A DNA stretch of 64,000 nt, from contig NZ_OAOP01000012.1 of assembly GCF_900207585.1 (NCBI RefSeq), positions 1 to 64,000 of the forward strand, written 5' to 3'. Numbering within the stretch: position 1 is the stretch's first letter; each line of letters starts with the position of its first letter. A model generated the notes under the pieces. That model worked only from the letters and a program-made list of their open reading frames with translations, did not search any database and was not told the origin of the DNA. Made by a program: the position numbers and the translations under genes. Positions 18,754-28,855 of the stretch are shown here, piece by piece. The stretch is from Bacillus oleivorans. Lineage in GTDB: Bacteria; Bacillota; Bacilli; Bacillales; JC228.

Positions 18754-20010
18754 ATGAATGTGCTTAAAGGAGAAATCTTAGCTGTTGGCACTGAGCTTTT
18801 GCTAGGGCAAATCGTCAATACAAATGCTCAATTTATCTCAAAAAAATGTGCGGAAATGGGGATTTCCGTCTTTTACCATAGTGTAGTCGGTGATAATCCA
18901 AACCGCCTTGAACAGGCGCTAAAAGTAGCAATGGAACGTTCTAACTTAATCATTTTAACTGGCGGCTTAGGTCCGACCAAGGACGATTTAACGAAAGAGA
19001 CGGTGGCATCAGTGCTTGGCCGTTCGCTCGTAATGGATCAGCAGGCTCTAAACTATATCGAACATTATTTTTCAAGAAATGGCAGAACCATGACGGAGAA
19101 TAATAAAAAGCAAGCACTTGTTTTGGAAGGAAGTCATGTCTTCCCAAATGATACGGGAATGGCCCCGGGAATGCTGGTTACGGCAAATGGCGTTCATGTA
19201 CTCATGCTCCCAGGTCCGCCAAAAGAAATGGAACCGATGTTTACGAACTATGTTCAGTCTGCCCTCCTGCAAATTGCAGGAAAGGCGATGATGATTCACT
19301 CGCGGGTGCTGCGTTTTTTTGGAATTGGCGAAGCCCAGCTTGAAACAGTTTTAGAAGATTTAATTGACGAACAAACCAATCCAACCATCGCACCGCTTGC
19401 ATCTGATGGCGAGGTAACCTTAAGACTAACAGCCTTTACAGATTCAAAGGAAAAAGCGATCCCGATGCTGGATCAGGTTGAAAAAGAAATTCAAAGTCGC
19501 GTAGGTTCCTACTTTTATGGCTATGATGATACGAATTTATATTTAGAATTAAAGAAAACGCTGGAAGCCAAAGGTTTGACTCTAGCTTGTGCCGAAAGCC
19601 TGACAGGCGGGCTTTTTCAAGGAGAGTATTGTCAGATGCCAGGGGCGAGCAAGACCTTTGTTGGAGGCGTGGTGTCCTATACAAATGAAGTGAAGGAAAA
19701 GCTGCTGGGTGTCAGTCCTGAAACATTACAGGTTTACGGGGCTGTCAGCAAACAAAGTGCGATTGAAATGGCTACAGGCGTTTTGAAGGTCACCGGCAGT
19801 GATGTCGGATTAAGTTTTACAGGTGTAGCAGGACCAGATGAGCAAGAAGGAAAAGAACCTGGCACGGTTTTTATCGGAATGGCAACCAAGGATGGAAGCA
19901 CAGATTGTTTAACACTTCAGCTTACCGGACATCGCAACGTAATTCGCTTAAGAACCTGCAAGCACGGAGCTCACAGGCTTCGTATGTGGCTGAATCAAGA
20001 ATCGGTATGA
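18754..20010 (+). CDS. cinA: Competence/damage-inducible protein CinA
   Basis: 418 residues in two parts: an N-terminal MoaB/MogA-like domain (GTELLLGQIVNTNAQ, then GGLGPTKDDLT near 70) with ADP-ribose pyrophosphatase-type activity in the family, and a C-terminal nicotinamide-nucleotide amidase domain from about 255 (CAESLTGGLFQG, GLSFTGVAGPD). It recycles NMN and is often co-expressed with recA in competent bacteria. The binding site before the ATG is weak, so coupling to pgsA is likely. A terminator overlaps the stop. Confidence 0.93.
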   Translation: MNVLKGEILAVGTELLLGQIVNTNAQFISKKCAEMGISVFYHSVVGDNPNRLEQALKVAMERSNLIILTGGLGPTKDDLTKETVASVLGRSLVMDQQALNYIEHYFSRNGRTMTENNKKQALVLEGSHVFPNDTGMAPGMLVTANGVHVLMLPGPPKEMEPMFTNYVQSALLQIAGKAMMIHSRVLRFFGIGEAQLETVLEDLIDEQTNPTIAPLASDGEVTLRLTAFTDSKEKAIPMLDQVEKEIQSRVGSYFYGYDDTNLYLELKKTLEAKGLTLACAESLTGGLFQGEYCQMPGASKTFVGGVVSYTNEVKEKLLGVSPETLQVYGAVSKQSAIEMATGVLKVTGSDVGLSFTGVAGPDEQEGKEPGTVFIGMATKDGSTDCLTLQLTGHRNVIRLRTCKHGAHRLRMWLNQESV

Positions 20011-20032
20011 AAAATCATACCGGTTTTTTTTG
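20003..20032 (+). terminator. Terminator overlapping cinA stop
   Basis: CGGTATG and CATACCG form a 7-bp stem around six A/T bases, followed by eight T. Confidence 0.8.
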
Positions 20033-20236
20033 TGTATGCGCCGTGCCTGTCACCACCCGAATTTTCCCGATTCTTGTAAATCAGTTTATAATGTATATAG
20101 GTTGCCAAGTGCTTTTGATAAAAACTATTTTCAGATATTTATTAAAAAACTATTTATGGATGATTTTGCAGCTTTATTAATCTAAATTCAATAGGTGAAA
20201 AGTCGTTTTTACTTAAAAAAACACTTCAAAAAAGTA

Positions 20237-20250
20237 CGAATGAATGTTCG
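20237..20250. promoter_or_regulatory. LexA (DinR) SOS box upstream of recA
   Basis: CGAATGAATGTTCG matches the Bacillus box CGAAC-N4-GTTCG except for one base in the left arm. It lies just upstream of the recA -35, consistent with SOS control of recA. Confidence 0.75.
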
Positions 20251-20259
20251 ATTTTTTGC

Positions 20260-20288
20260 TTGGCAAATAGTATGAAAACAGGTATAGT
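20260..20288 (+). promoter_or_regulatory. Sigma-A promoter of recA
   Basis: TTGGCA at 20260-20265 and TATAGT at 20283-20288 have an ideal 17-bp spacer. The LexA box is ten bases upstream and the recA start 32 bases downstream. The rest of the 20033-20236 gap is AT-rich with nothing recognised. Confidence 0.75.
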
Positions 20289-20319
20289 AATATTAGATTG
20301 AATGATTGGAGGAAATATA

Positions 20320-21354
20320 GTGAACGATCGTCAAGCAGCCTTAGAAATGGCTTTAAAACAAATAGAAAAGCAATTTGGCAAAGGCTCTATTATGAAATTA
20401 GGAGAGCAAACGGACCGAAAAATCTCAACTGTTCCAAGTGGATCACTGGCATTAGATGTAGCATTAGGTGTAGGTGGATATCCCCGCGGCCGAATAATAG
20501 AAATTTATGGACCTGAAAGCTCAGGTAAAACAACCGTAGCATTACATGCAATTGCGGAAGTCCAAGCAACCGGCGGTCAAGCAGCATTTATTGATGCCGA
20601 GCATGCCCTGGATCCTGTTTATGCGCAAAAACTCGGAGTTAATATCGACGAGTTACTATTATCTCAACCTGATACGGGTGAACAAGCGCTTGAAATTGCC
20701 GAGGCACTAGTACGAAGCGGTGCGGTTGATATTATCGTCATTGACTCAGTTGCCGCATTAGTTCCAAAAGCTGAAATTGAAGGCGAGATGGGTGATGCCC
20801 ACGTTGGATTACAAGCTCGTCTGATGTCTCAAGCTCTTCGTAAATTATCTGGTGCGATTAACAAGTCTAAAACCATTGCAATCTTTATTAACCAAATTCG
20901 TGAAAAGGTTGGAGTTATGTTTGGGAACCCTGAAACAACCCCAGGTGGAAGAGCCCTTAAATTCTATTCTTCTGTCCGCTTAGAAGTGCGCCGTGCCGAA
21001 CAATTAAAACAAGGCAATGATATTGTCGGGAATAAAACCAAAATTAAAGTCGTTAAAAATAAAGTCGCTCCTCCTTTCCGTGCAGCTGAAGTCGACATTA
21101 TGTATGGAGAAGGTATCTCTAAAGAGGGAGAAATCATTGATATCGCTGCTGAACTAGATATCGTTCAAAAGAGCGGCTCATGGTATTCCTACAATGACGA
21201 TCGTCTTGGACAAGGCCGGGAAAATGCGAAGCAATTTTTGAAGGAAAATCCTGAGCTTCGTCATGAAATACAACAAAAAATCCGTGAGCACTATGGATTA
21301 GATACGGATAATGCGGCTCCTGATGATGAGGGACAAGAACAATTTGAATTTTAA
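20320..21354 (+). CDS. recA: Recombinase RecA
   Basis: Forms ATP-dependent filaments on single-stranded DNA for homologous recombination and triggers LexA self-cleavage. The 344 residues show Walker A GPESSGKT near 64, the MAW-like [12 protein letters not shown] near 205-215, loop L2 and an acidic C-terminus ending EGQEQFEF. The GTG at 20320 was chosen because GGAGGA lies six bases upstream and the protein then begins as in Bacillus RecA ([15 protein letters not shown]); an ATG 18 bases earlier overlaps that site. A LexA box and good promoter lie upstream. Confidence 0.97.
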   Translation: MNDRQAALEMALKQIEKQFGKGSIMKLGEQTDRKISTVPSGSLALDVALGVGGYPRGRIIEIYGPESSGKTTVALHAIAEVQATGGQAAFIDAEHALDPVYAQKLGVNIDELLLSQPDTGEQALEIAEALVRSGAVDIIVIDSVAALVPKAEIEGEMGDAHVGLQARLMSQALRKLSGAINKSKTIAIFINQIREKVGVMFGNPETTPGGRALKFYSSVRLEVRRAEQLKQGNDIVGNKTKIKVVKNKVAPPFRAAEVDIMYGEGISKEGEIIDIAAELDIVQKSGSWYSYNDDRLGQGRENAKQFLKENPELRHEIQQKIREHYGLDTDNAAPDDEGQEQFEF

Positions 21355-21362
21355 TTCGGACC

Positions 21363-21397
21363 AAAAAACGCAAGGATTATTCCTTGCGTTTTTTTCA
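21363..21397 (+). terminator. Terminator after recA
   Basis: AACGCAAGGA and TCCTTGCGTT form a strong stem with a short loop, followed by seven T. The following gap to 21699 holds AT-rich DNA; a rny promoter is expected there but no box is convincing. Confidence 0.9.
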
Positions 21398-21699
21398 CCC
21401 ATCCAATTTAGGAATATATCGGTGTCAATAGGCCAATAGTCAGAAAAATCAAGCGACTGCTTCTCCGTGCTCCAAGGGATAGCTTGACATCATTCTACCG
21501 CGGATTTACAATAAATATGTATATTTTTCAACTTTTTTCGTTTAGATCACAGATTTGGGATCATACGAATAAAATTATCAAAGGCTTAGTGTTTTCATGG
21601 GTCTAAGCCTAACCCTGAAAAATGTAAGCAAATTTGAAAGTGTACATGCCGACATGTATGTAATTTTGAAACAAGTTCATAGCAAGGGGAGGTGAAGTG

Positions 21700-23259
21700 A
21701 TGGATGCCATAACAATCATCTCCATTTTGCTTGGCCTTTTCGTTGGTAGTGTTGTTGGCTACTTTTTACGCAAAAATATTTATGAAGCGAAAGTTACTGG
21801 AGCAAAGAATGCGGCGGTCCAAATTCTTGAAGATGCCAAACGTGAAGCTGAAGCTATTAAAAAGGAATCTTTGCTAGAGGCAAAGGATGAAATTCATAAG
21901 CTTAGAACGGATGCAGAACGAGAAATTCGTGAGCGTAGAAGTGAGCTACAAAAACAAGAGAATCGTTTGCTCCATAAGGAAGAGAATCTAGATCGAAAAG
22001 ACGAGACGTTGGATAAACGTGAAGCATTATTAGAAAAGAAGGAGGATTCTCTTAATCAAAGACAACAGCATATTGAAGAGATGGAGAGCAAAGTGGATGA
22101 GATGGTGCGTAAAGGACAAGCTGAGCTTGAGCGAATCTCTAACATTTCGAAAGAGGAAGCCAGAGCTATTATTCTAGAACGCATTGAAGCCGAGCTTGCT
22201 CATGATATAGCTTTCATAGTAAAAGAAAGCGAAACTAGAGCGAAAGAAGAGTCCGATAAAAAGGCGAAGGAAATTCTTTCATTGGCTTTACAGCGTTGCG
22301 CTGCTGACCACGTTGCTGAAACGACCGTATCAGTCGTGAATCTGCCGAATGATGAAATGAAAGGTCGTATCATTGGCCGTGAGGGTCGAAATATTCGAAC
22401 TTTGGAAACACTAACGGGAATTGATTTAATCATCGATGATACACCAGAGGCTGTTATTTTATCCGGTTTTGACCCAATTAGACGTGAAACAGCGCGAATT
22501 GCACTAGAAAAGCTTGTACAAGATGGACGTATACATCCAGCACGGATTGAAGAAATGGTAGACAAGGCTAGACGGGAAGTTGATGAGCACATTCGTGAGA
22601 TTGGTGAACAGACAACGTTTGAGGTTGGTGTCCACGGGCTCCATCCGGATCTGATGAAGATCCTAGGACGACTCAAGTTCCGTACGTCTTACGGACAAAA
22701 CGTCCTCAAACATTCGATCGAAGTTGCGAATCTGGCCGGATTATTAGCTGCTGAACTAGGTGAGGATGTCACTCTTGCAAAGAGAGCCGGATTACTTCAT
22801 GATATAGGGAAAGCAGTCGATCACGAAGTGGAAGGAAGCCACGTTGAAATCGGGGTTGAACTTACAACGAAGTATAAAGAACACCCTGTTGTCATTAACA
22901 GTGTAGCTTCTCACCACGGAGATACGGAACCTACTTCTGTAATAGCCGTATTGGTGGCAGCAGCCGATGCATTAAGTGCTGCCAGACCAGGAGCAAGAAG
23001 TGAGACGCTTGAAAATTACATTAAACGTCTTGAAAAACTGGAAGAAATTCCGGAATCGTTTGATGGAGTGGAAAAAGCTTTCGCTATCCAAGCCGGTCGC
23101 GAAATCAGAATTATGGTCAAACCAGATCAGATTGATGATCTCAGTGCTCACCGTTTAGCACGTGATATTCGGAAACGAATTGAGGATGAACTGGATTATC
23201 CAGGTCATATCAAAGTTACCGTTATCCGTGAAACTAGAGCCGTTGAATACGCAAAATAA
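21700..23259 (+). CDS. rny: Ribonuclease Y
   Basis: Membrane-anchored endoribonuclease that starts decay of most mRNAs in Bacillus. The 519 residues show one N-terminal membrane helix (about 4-24), a long charged coiled coil (30-190), a KH RNA-binding domain ([13 protein letters not shown] near 225) and an HD domain with HDIGKA near 366 supplying the metal ligands. The ATG at 21700 lies seven bases from GGGGAGG; a GTG one codon earlier is closer than usual. It is followed by a terminator and ymdB. Confidence 0.95.
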   Translation: MDAITIISILLGLFVGSVVGYFLRKNIYEAKVTGAKNAAVQILEDAKREAEAIKKESLLEAKDEIHKLRTDAEREIRERRSELQKQENRLLHKEENLDRKDETLDKREALLEKKEDSLNQRQQHIEEMESKVDEMVRKGQAELERISNISKEEARAIILERIEAELAHDIAFIVKESETRAKEESDKKAKEILSLALQRCAADHVAETTVSVVNLPNDEMKGRIIGREGRNIRTLETLTGIDLIIDDTPEAVILSGFDPIRRETARIALEKLVQDGRIHPARIEEMVDKARREVDEHIREIGEQTTFEVGVHGLHPDLMKILGRLKFRTSYGQNVLKHSIEVANLAGLLAAELGEDVTLAKRAGLLHDIGKAVDHEVEGSHVEIGVELTTKYKEHPVVINSVASHHGDTEPTSVIAVLVAAADALSAARPGARSETLENYIKRLEKLEEIPESFDGVEKAFAIQAGREIRIMVKPDQIDDLSAHRLARDIRKRIEDELDYPGHIKVTVIRETRAVEYAK

Positions 23260-23260
23260 G

Positions 23261-23287
23261 GAGCTGACATTTGTCAGCTCTTTTCTT
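23261..23287 (+). terminator. Terminator after rny
   Basis: GAGCTGAC and GTCAGCTC form an 8-bp stem with a 4-base loop, followed by TTTTCTT. Confidence 0.8.
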
Positions 23288-23373
23288 ATGCAAGTTACAC
23301 CGTTTGAATAAAATTCCATTCATTTGTGGTAGAATGGAATAAACACTTTTGCAAAGCTAGAAAGGAAATACTT

Positions 23374-24171
23374 ATGCGGATTTTATTTATTGGGGATGTG
23401 GTCGGCTCACTCGGCCGGGATATGGTCAAAGAATACCTTCCTAAGTTAAAACATCAATACCAACCGAACTTCACCATTATTAACGGTGAAAATGCAGCGG
23501 CCGGTAAAGGAATCACTCAAAAGATTTATAATCAGTTGCTTGAGTGGGGCGCACAAGCTGTAACGCTCGGAAACCATACGTGGGATAATAAAGAGATTTT
23601 CGATTTCATAGATGATGCAAAAAGAATGGTAAGACCCGCGAACTTCCCGGAAGGTTCTCCTGGGGAGGGGTTAAGAATGATTGAACATCAAGGTAAAAGG
23701 GTGGCAGTCATCAGTATTCAAGGCCGGACCTTTATGCCTGCTATTGATGATCCGTTTCGTACGGCTGAAAAGCTTGTAGAAAAAGCACGGGCCACCACAC
23801 CTTTTATTTTTGTTGATTTTCACGCCGAGGCGTCGAGTGAGAAGCTGGCGATGGGCTGGTTTTTAGACGGAAAGGTTTCTGCTGTCGTTGGAACACACAC
23901 TCACATTCAAACGGCCGATGAAAGAATATTAACGAAAGGGACCGCTTATTTAACAGATGTGGGAATGACAGGACCGTATGATGAAATCATTGGTGTAGAT
24001 AAAGAGGCTGTTCTGCGCCGGTTTTTAACAGCCATGCCTGTTCGTTTTGAGGTGCCAAAATCAGGACGTTCTCAGTTAAGTGCAGTTGTGATCGATCTTG
24101 ATGACCAAACTGGACTAGGCAAGAAAATGGAGCGGATTTTGATTAATGATGATCACCCATTTTTCAATTAG
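23374..24171 (+). CDS. ymdB: Metallophosphoesterase YmdB
   Basis: A cytoplasmic binuclear metal phosphodiesterase; in B. subtilis it controls the choice between motility and biofilm. The 265 residues include DVVGSLGRD near 8, NGENAA, GNHTWDN, and the C-terminal GTHTHIQTAD, which supply metal ligands. The ATG at 23374 follows AAAGGAA and gives the family start MRILFIGDVVG; a longer frame upstream lacks a site. It sits between rny and spoVS as in B. subtilis, with one gene added. Confidence 0.93.
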   Translation: MRILFIGDVVGSLGRDMVKEYLPKLKHQYQPNFTIINGENAAAGKGITQKIYNQLLEWGAQAVTLGNHTWDNKEIFDFIDDAKRMVRPANFPEGSPGEGLRMIEHQGKRVAVISIQGRTFMPAIDDPFRTAEKLVEKARATTPFIFVDFHAEASSEKLAMGWFLDGKVSAVVGTHTHIQTADERILTKGTAYLTDVGMTGPYDEIIGVDKEAVLRRFLTAMPVRFEVPKSGRSQLSAVVIDLDDQTGLGKKMERILINDDHPFFN

Positions 24172-24184
24172 AATTGATGTTGAA

Positions 24185-24230
24185 TTGCAACAAAATAAGG
24201 GACCCATTTGTGGTCTCTTTTTTGTTGCAA
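24185..24230 (+). terminator. Nested hairpin terminator after ymdB
   Basis: Outer arms TTGCAAC and GTTGCAA enclose an inner GGGACC/GGTCTC stem followed by seven T. It may act on both strands. The following 200 bases hold nothing certain. Confidence 0.65.
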
Positions 24231-24445
24231 GAATATGAACAACCTGTTATTTAAAGAAAAAGTTTTAAATGATAATAGTGAGTGTTTCTCTGTTAAAGAT
24301 GCTGCAAGAATGATATACACCCAAAAAGAAGCAGGACAAGTAATGATAAATATGAGCCGGACGACCTCCGCACACCCCAAATAAGGACTTATCTTTAGAT
24401 GATTTCATCAGTTTCCTCATTTCAAATCCCTCCCAAAAATTTCAA

Positions 24446-25225
24446 CTATATAAATTGTATCAACTGCTGGTTAAATTTGTCACGTTCTTCCCAGAAAGGT
24501 CCATGACCGCTATATTGAAACGGGACAAGCTGGGAATTTCTAATTTTTTGATTTATTTCTTGTGATTGTGAAAATGGAATCACTTTGTCATGCATTCCGT
24601 GGACAATTAAAGTAGGAGTTACTATTTTTGGAAGATCTTCATGTAACGTTTCATCTCTCAGTAAAACAATGACTGCGGCAGTAGACCAACTTGCAGCCTC
24701 CAATCCCATTTGAATAAACCAGTCGGAGAATGGTCTCGTTATATACTGAAAGAAAAAGGTATCGGTTACTCCCTGCATCATCTTTGGGCGGTCATTTAAC
24801 GTTTCGTTAAGAAGTCTGCTAGCCGTTTCTGTTGTAAACCCAACGGGAGCAGCAGCATCGATAAGGACAAGTTTGGCTACTCCGTAACCGTTGTGCCTAG
24901 CCATATAGCGAATGGCGATCCCTCCACCCGTAGAGTGGCCAGCAAGCGTAAAATTGTCTAATTCAAGTGTACGGACAACCGTGAGGATATCATCTGCCAG
25001 TCGGTTATAATTGTAACCATTCATGGGTTTATCCGAATTGCCAAATCCTCTCCAGTCAATGCCAATACAGCGGTAACCCATTGCCGGAAGAATAGTAAAC
25101 TGATATTCAAACTGTTTATGGCTCAACGGCCATCCATGGATAAACACAATGGTCTTAGCGCCTCCTGGGTTAATATCCTCTACAAATAAATTTACACCGG
25201 GCTCAGCCGTAACATAGTATCCCAT
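24446..25225 (-). CDS. Alpha/beta hydrolase, non-haem chloroperoxidase/arylesterase-like
   Basis: A 259-residue cytoplasmic alpha/beta hydrolase. Visible parts: oxyanion region HGWPLSH near 30, nucleophile elbow GHSTGG (Ser98), acid in HGMHDKV (Asp213) and catalytic His in YSGHGPF (His241). The HGWP and GHSTGG motifs are typical of cofactor-free haloperoxidase-like esterases. The ATG at 25225 follows GGGGGAA by four to five bases; upstream codons form a poorly coding extension. It is the only minus-strand gene in the first 41 kb apart from the partial transposase at the left edge, and appears inserted between ymdB and spoVS. Substrate not predictable. Confidence 0.8.
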   Translation of the reverse strand: MGYYVTAEPGVNLFVEDINPGGAKTIVFIHGWPLSHKQFEYQFTILPAMGYRCIGIDWRGFGNSDKPMNGYNYNRLADDILTVVRTLELDNFTLAGHSTGGGIAIRYMARHNGYGVAKLVLIDAAAPVGFTTETASRLLNETLNDRPKMMQGVTDTFFFQYITRPFSDWFIQMGLEAASWSTAAVIVLLRDETLHEDLPKIVTPTLIVHGMHDKVIPFSQSQEINQKIRNSQLVPFQYSGHGPFWEERDKFNQQLIQFI

Positions 25226-25617
25226 TCTGATTCCCCCGTAACAATATGGTTTCAACATAAGATATTCATTTTTGTAAAGATAGATGAGCAATGATTTCAG
25301 TTGCAGGTTAGAGATGTGAGAGGAATTGACATTTGGGGTTGTAATATTTATGTTTATCAAAAAATAAACCAAGTTTATCAACTGAAATCACAGTTTATCA
25401 ACGAATACTCCTAGAATAGGGAAAATTTATTTTAAATAAACTCTCCTCTTTTCCTTTACTAACGCAGGTCAAAAATTTCCAATCCTCCATGAAAAATGTT
25501 GTCCAAGCTGGCATATGCGGGTTATTAGGTGAATATAGTAGCAATGAAATGATTTATAGGCATCCATATAGAAAAACCTCGGGCAATGTTCACGGAAAAT
25601 ACAAGGAGGCAAAGGTA

Positions 25618-25878
25618 ATGGAAATATTAAAAGTTTCAGCTAAATCAAACCCAAATTCTGTAGCTGGTGCACTTGCAGGTGTTTTAAGAGAAAGAGGAGC
25701 AGCGGAAATTCAAGCAATTGGTGCCGGGGCCTTAAATCAGGCAGTTAAAGCGGTTGCTATTGCAAGAGGATTCGTAGCGCCAAGCGGGGTAGACTTAATT
25801 TGTGTTCCCGCTTTTACAGATATTCAAATTGATGGGGAAGAACGAACAGCCATTAAACTAATTGTTGAACCTAGGTAA
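25618..25878 (+). CDS. spoVS: Stage V sporulation protein S
   Basis: A small nucleic-acid-binding (Alba-like) protein needed at spore coat assembly and septation in B. subtilis. The 86 residues, from MEILKVSAKSNPNSV to IKLIVEPR, are nearly invariant in the family, so the start is secure; AAGGAGG lies eight to nine bases before it. It stands alone between the hydrolase and korA with its own terminator. A sigma-H promoter is expected but was not clearly seen. Confidence 0.97.
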   Translation: MEILKVSAKSNPNSVAGALAGVLRERGAAEIQAIGAGALNQAVKAVAIARGFVAPSGVDLICVPAFTDIQIDGEERTAIKLIVEPR

Positions 25879-25901
25879 TTAGTTTTAAGGGGCTATGGGG
25901 G

Positions 25902-25936
25902 ACCTGTTTGCATACAATAAGCAAGCAGGTTTTTTA
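25902..25936 (+). terminator. Terminator after spoVS
   Basis: ACCTGTTTGC pairs with GCAAGCAGGT around an 8-9 base loop, followed by six T. The remaining gap to korA is AT-rich with possible TATAAT boxes but no matching -35. Confidence 0.8.
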
Positions 25937-26143
25937 TGCATTTACGATGTTCTTAAAGACGTAAGTGAATGATAGTTTAAGAGAAAATGAAAAATTTGTC
26001 TTTAAAAATATCAAAATATTTATAATATTGACGAATTTCAGTATAATATAGTTGGAAGCATTTTCACACAACTACACTTACTATCGCTTTAGGAACAAAT
26101 GGAAAATACAACTTAACCGGTTCAGTTTAAAGGAGTGTCTAGC

Positions 26144-27880
26144 ATGGTACAACAATTATCATGGAAAGTGGGCGGTCAGCAGGGGGAAGGGATTGAAAGT
26201 ACAGGAGAAATATTCTCGATTGCCCTGAATCGCCAAGGCTATTACTTATATGGGTACAGACACTTTTCTTCCCGTATTAAAGGAGGCCATACGAACAATA
26301 AAATTCGGGTAAGCACAACCCCGGTCCGTACGATTGCAGATGATTTAGACGTCTTAGTTGCATTTGATCAGGAAACGATTGATTTAAACTATCATGAACT
26401 ACATGACCAAGGGGTTATTATAGCAGACGCTAAGTTTAATCCCGCTGCACCAGAAGATTGCAAGGCCGCGCTTTATCCAGTCGCTTTTACAGAGATTGCT
26501 GCAAACTTAAGTACAGCTCTTATGAAAAACATGGTTGCGATTGGTGCCACCTGTGCGGTGTTAAATTTAGATACACATGTTTTTCTCAACGTAGTGGATG
26601 AGATTTTTGGCAGAAAAGGCGAACAAGTGGTAGCGAAAAATATGGAAGCGATTCAAAAGGGTTACGAGGTTATGCAAGAACAGCTTGGCAGCTCGACCAA
26701 CACTTTAAAATTAGACCCGGCTGATGGCAAGAAGCGATTATTCATAATCGGCAATGATGCAATTGCATTAGGTGCCATGGCGGGTGGAGCCCGATTTATG
26801 GCTGCCTATCCAATTACACCAGCATCTGAAATCATGGAATACCTGATTAAAAAACTCCCAAAAGTAGGAGGGACAGTCATCCAGACAGAAGATGAAATGG
26901 CCGCCTGTACAATGGCGATTGGTTCAAATTATGGAGGGGTTCGTTCCTTTACCGCTTCAGCGGGGCCAGGACTTTCTCTGATGATGGAATCAATCGGTCT
27001 TTCAGGAATCACAGAAACACCACTTGTCATAGTCGATACACAGCGGGGCGGACCTTCTACCGGGCTGCCAACTAAACAGGAACAATCTGATCTTCTTGCG
27101 ATGATTTACGGAAGCCACGGGGAAATTCCGAAGATTGTGATGGCACCAAGTACAGTCGAAGAGGCATTCTACGATATCGCAGAGGCTTTTAACCTAGCAG
27201 AAGAGTATCAATGTCCGGTTATTTTTCTATCAGACTTGCAGCTCTCCCTGGGAAAGCAAACCGTTGAGCCGCTTTCCCTGGAAAAAATAGAGATTCACCG
27301 CGGTAAGCTAGTAAATGAAGATCTCCCTGAGCTTTCAAACAAAGGATATTTTAAGAGATACGAACTGACAGAGGATGGCGTTTCGCCTCGAGTATTACCG
27401 GGTACGAAAAATGGGATCTTCCACGTAACCGGTGTTGAGCATGATGAAACCGGTAAGCCTTCTGAAGTGGCAGTAAATCGGAAGAAACAAATGGATAAGC
27501 GGATGAAAAAATTAAAAAATGTCCGTTTTAACGTACCGGTGTATAAGGATACTCCACATGAAGAAGCCGATTTATTAATGATTGGCATTAACTCAACAAG
27601 AGGGGTCATTGAAGAGGCAAAGGAACGCCTCGAAGCTGACGGATTCAAAGTTAACCATGCCCACATTCGCTTGCTTCATCCATTTCCGGCTGATGAGGTA
27701 GCGGAAGTGGTAAGCAAAGCAAAGAAAATAGCCGTTGTCGAACATAACATTACAGGACAGCTGGCTAATATTATCAAAATGAATGTAGGCGGTTCAGATA
27801 AAATCCACAATATTTGCAAATATGATGGAAATCCATTTCTGCCGCATGAAGTATATGATGCATGTAAGGAGTTGTTGTAA
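26144..27880 (+). CDS. korA: 2-oxoacid:ferredoxin oxidoreductase, fused gamma-alpha subunit
   Basis: With KorB it oxidatively decarboxylates a 2-oxoacid, probably 2-oxoglutarate, to the CoA thioester and passes electrons to ferredoxin. The 578 residues hold the gamma domain (about 1-180, WKVGGQQGEGIESTGE), the alpha pyrimidine-binding domain (about 195-430, YPITPASEIMEYL, TASAGPGLSLM) and a C-terminal transketolase-like domain. The ATG at 26144 follows GGAG by nine bases. It overlaps korB by one base (TAATG). In B. subtilis, as I recall, tdh-kbl occupies this place. Confidence 0.88.
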   Translation: MVQQLSWKVGGQQGEGIESTGEIFSIALNRQGYYLYGYRHFSSRIKGGHTNNKIRVSTTPVRTIADDLDVLVAFDQETIDLNYHELHDQGVIIADAKFNPAAPEDCKAALYPVAFTEIAANLSTALMKNMVAIGATCAVLNLDTHVFLNVVDEIFGRKGEQVVAKNMEAIQKGYEVMQEQLGSSTNTLKLDPADGKKRLFIIGNDAIALGAMAGGARFMAAYPITPASEIMEYLIKKLPKVGGTVIQTEDEMAACTMAIGSNYGGVRSFTASAGPGLSLMMESIGLSGITETPLVIVDTQRGGPSTGLPTKQEQSDLLAMIYGSHGEIPKIVMAPSTVEEAFYDIAEAFNLAEEYQCPVIFLSDLQLSLGKQTVEPLSLEKIEIHRGKLVNEDLPELSNKGYFKRYELTEDGVSPRVLPGTKNGIFHVTGVEHDETGKPSEVAVNRKKQMDKRMKKLKNVRFNVPVYKDTPHEEADLLMIGINSTRGVIEEAKERLEADGFKVNHAHIRLLHPFPADEVAEVVSKAKKIAVVEHNITGQLANIIKMNVGGSDKIHNICKYDGNPFLPHEVYDACKELL

Positions 27881-28746
27881 TGGCTACCTTCAAAGATTTT
27901 CGCAATAATGTCAAGCCAAACTGGTGTCCAGGCTGTGGTGATTTCTCTGTCCAGGCAGCGATTCAGCGGGCTGCTGCTAATTTAGGATTGGAACCTGAAG
28001 ATATGGCGTTAGTTTCTGGGATTGGCTGTTCCGGACGGATCTCAGGTTATGTGTATACGTATGGATTTCACGGAATTCATGGCCGCTGTCTCCCAATCGC
28101 TCAAGGACTGAAGATGGCTAATCGTGATTTAACGGTTATCGCTTCAGGCGGTGACGGAGACGGATTTGCCATCGGGATGGGGCATACGATCCATGCGATT
28201 AGAAGAAACATCGATATTACGTATATTGTCATGGATAACCAGGTATATGGATTAACAAAAGGACAAACGTCTCCTCGTTCAGCTTCTGGTTTTAAAACTA
28301 AATCCACACCAGAAGGAGCCATTGAGCCGGCGCTTTCGCCTATGGAAATGGCGCTGACAGCTGGAGGCACATTTGTCGCTCAAGGATTTTCAACGGACCT
28401 TAAAGAGCTAACGGCATTAATAGAAGCAGGGATCCGGCATAAAGGCTTCTCTCTCATTAACGTGTTTAGTCCATGTGTCACTTATAACAAAATTAACACC
28501 TATGATTGGTATAAAGAAAATCTCACAAAACTCGAGAGTATAGAAGACTATGATCCTTCTAATCGTGAGCAGGCAATGCAAGTTTTAATGAAATGTAATA
28601 GCTTGGTTACCGGACTTATCTATCAGAACAAGGAGCAAAAATCCTACCAGGATCTGGTCCCAGGCTATAAAGAAACGCCTCTAGTAAAAGAGGATTTGCA
28701 TATGTCAGAAGATATGTTCCAGGAACTTGTAAAAGAATTTATGTAA
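27880..28746 (+). CDS. korB: 2-oxoacid:ferredoxin oxidoreductase, beta subunit (TPP-binding)
   Basis: The thiamine-diphosphate subunit of the same enzyme, 288 residues. CPGCGDFSVQ near 16-25 gives the conserved cysteines, GIGCSGR lies near 47, and GGDGDGFAIG ... NQVYGLTKGQTSP near 90-130 is the TPP/Mg site. No separate ferredoxin-like delta subunit is encoded nearby, usual for the two-subunit type in Bacillus. It is followed by a strong terminator and then array A4. Confidence 0.9.
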   Translation: MATFKDFRNNVKPNWCPGCGDFSVQAAIQRAAANLGLEPEDMALVSGIGCSGRISGYVYTYGFHGIHGRCLPIAQGLKMANRDLTVIASGGDGDGFAIGMGHTIHAIRRNIDITYIVMDNQVYGLTKGQTSPRSASGFKTKSTPEGAIEPALSPMEMALTAGGTFVAQGFSTDLKELTALIEAGIRHKGFSLINVFSPCVTYNKINTYDWYKENLTKLESIEDYDPSNREQAMQVLMKCNSLVTGLIYQNKEQKSYQDLVPGYKETPLVKEDLHMSEDMFQELVKEFM

Positions 28747-28749
28747 TCC

Positions 28750-28789
28750 AAAAAGCTTTAGAGGGCCATAAGTCTTCTAAAGCTTTTTT
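28750..28789 (+). terminator. Terminator after korB
   Basis: AAAAAGCTTTAGA pairs with TCTAAAGCTTTTTT around about 12 bases. Confidence 0.85.
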
Positions 28790-28855
28790 GATTGTTATAT
28801 GCAATATACTAAGTTGATGGACAATCTGTTCGGTGGTGGCAGCACGGCAGTTGTT

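Noticed and set aside
19905-20180. 91-residue frame overlapping the cinA end
   Set aside because: Out of frame with cinA, runs through its terminator.
24235-24384. 49-residue frame after ymdB (MNNLLFKEKVLNDN...)
   Set aside because: It starts inside the end of a terminator hairpin with no Shine-Dalgarno, and no family was recognised; possible but unsupported.
25937-26143. Promoter of korA with TTGACG and TATAAT
   Set aside because: The two boxes are only eight bases apart, so they cannot form one sigma-A promoter.
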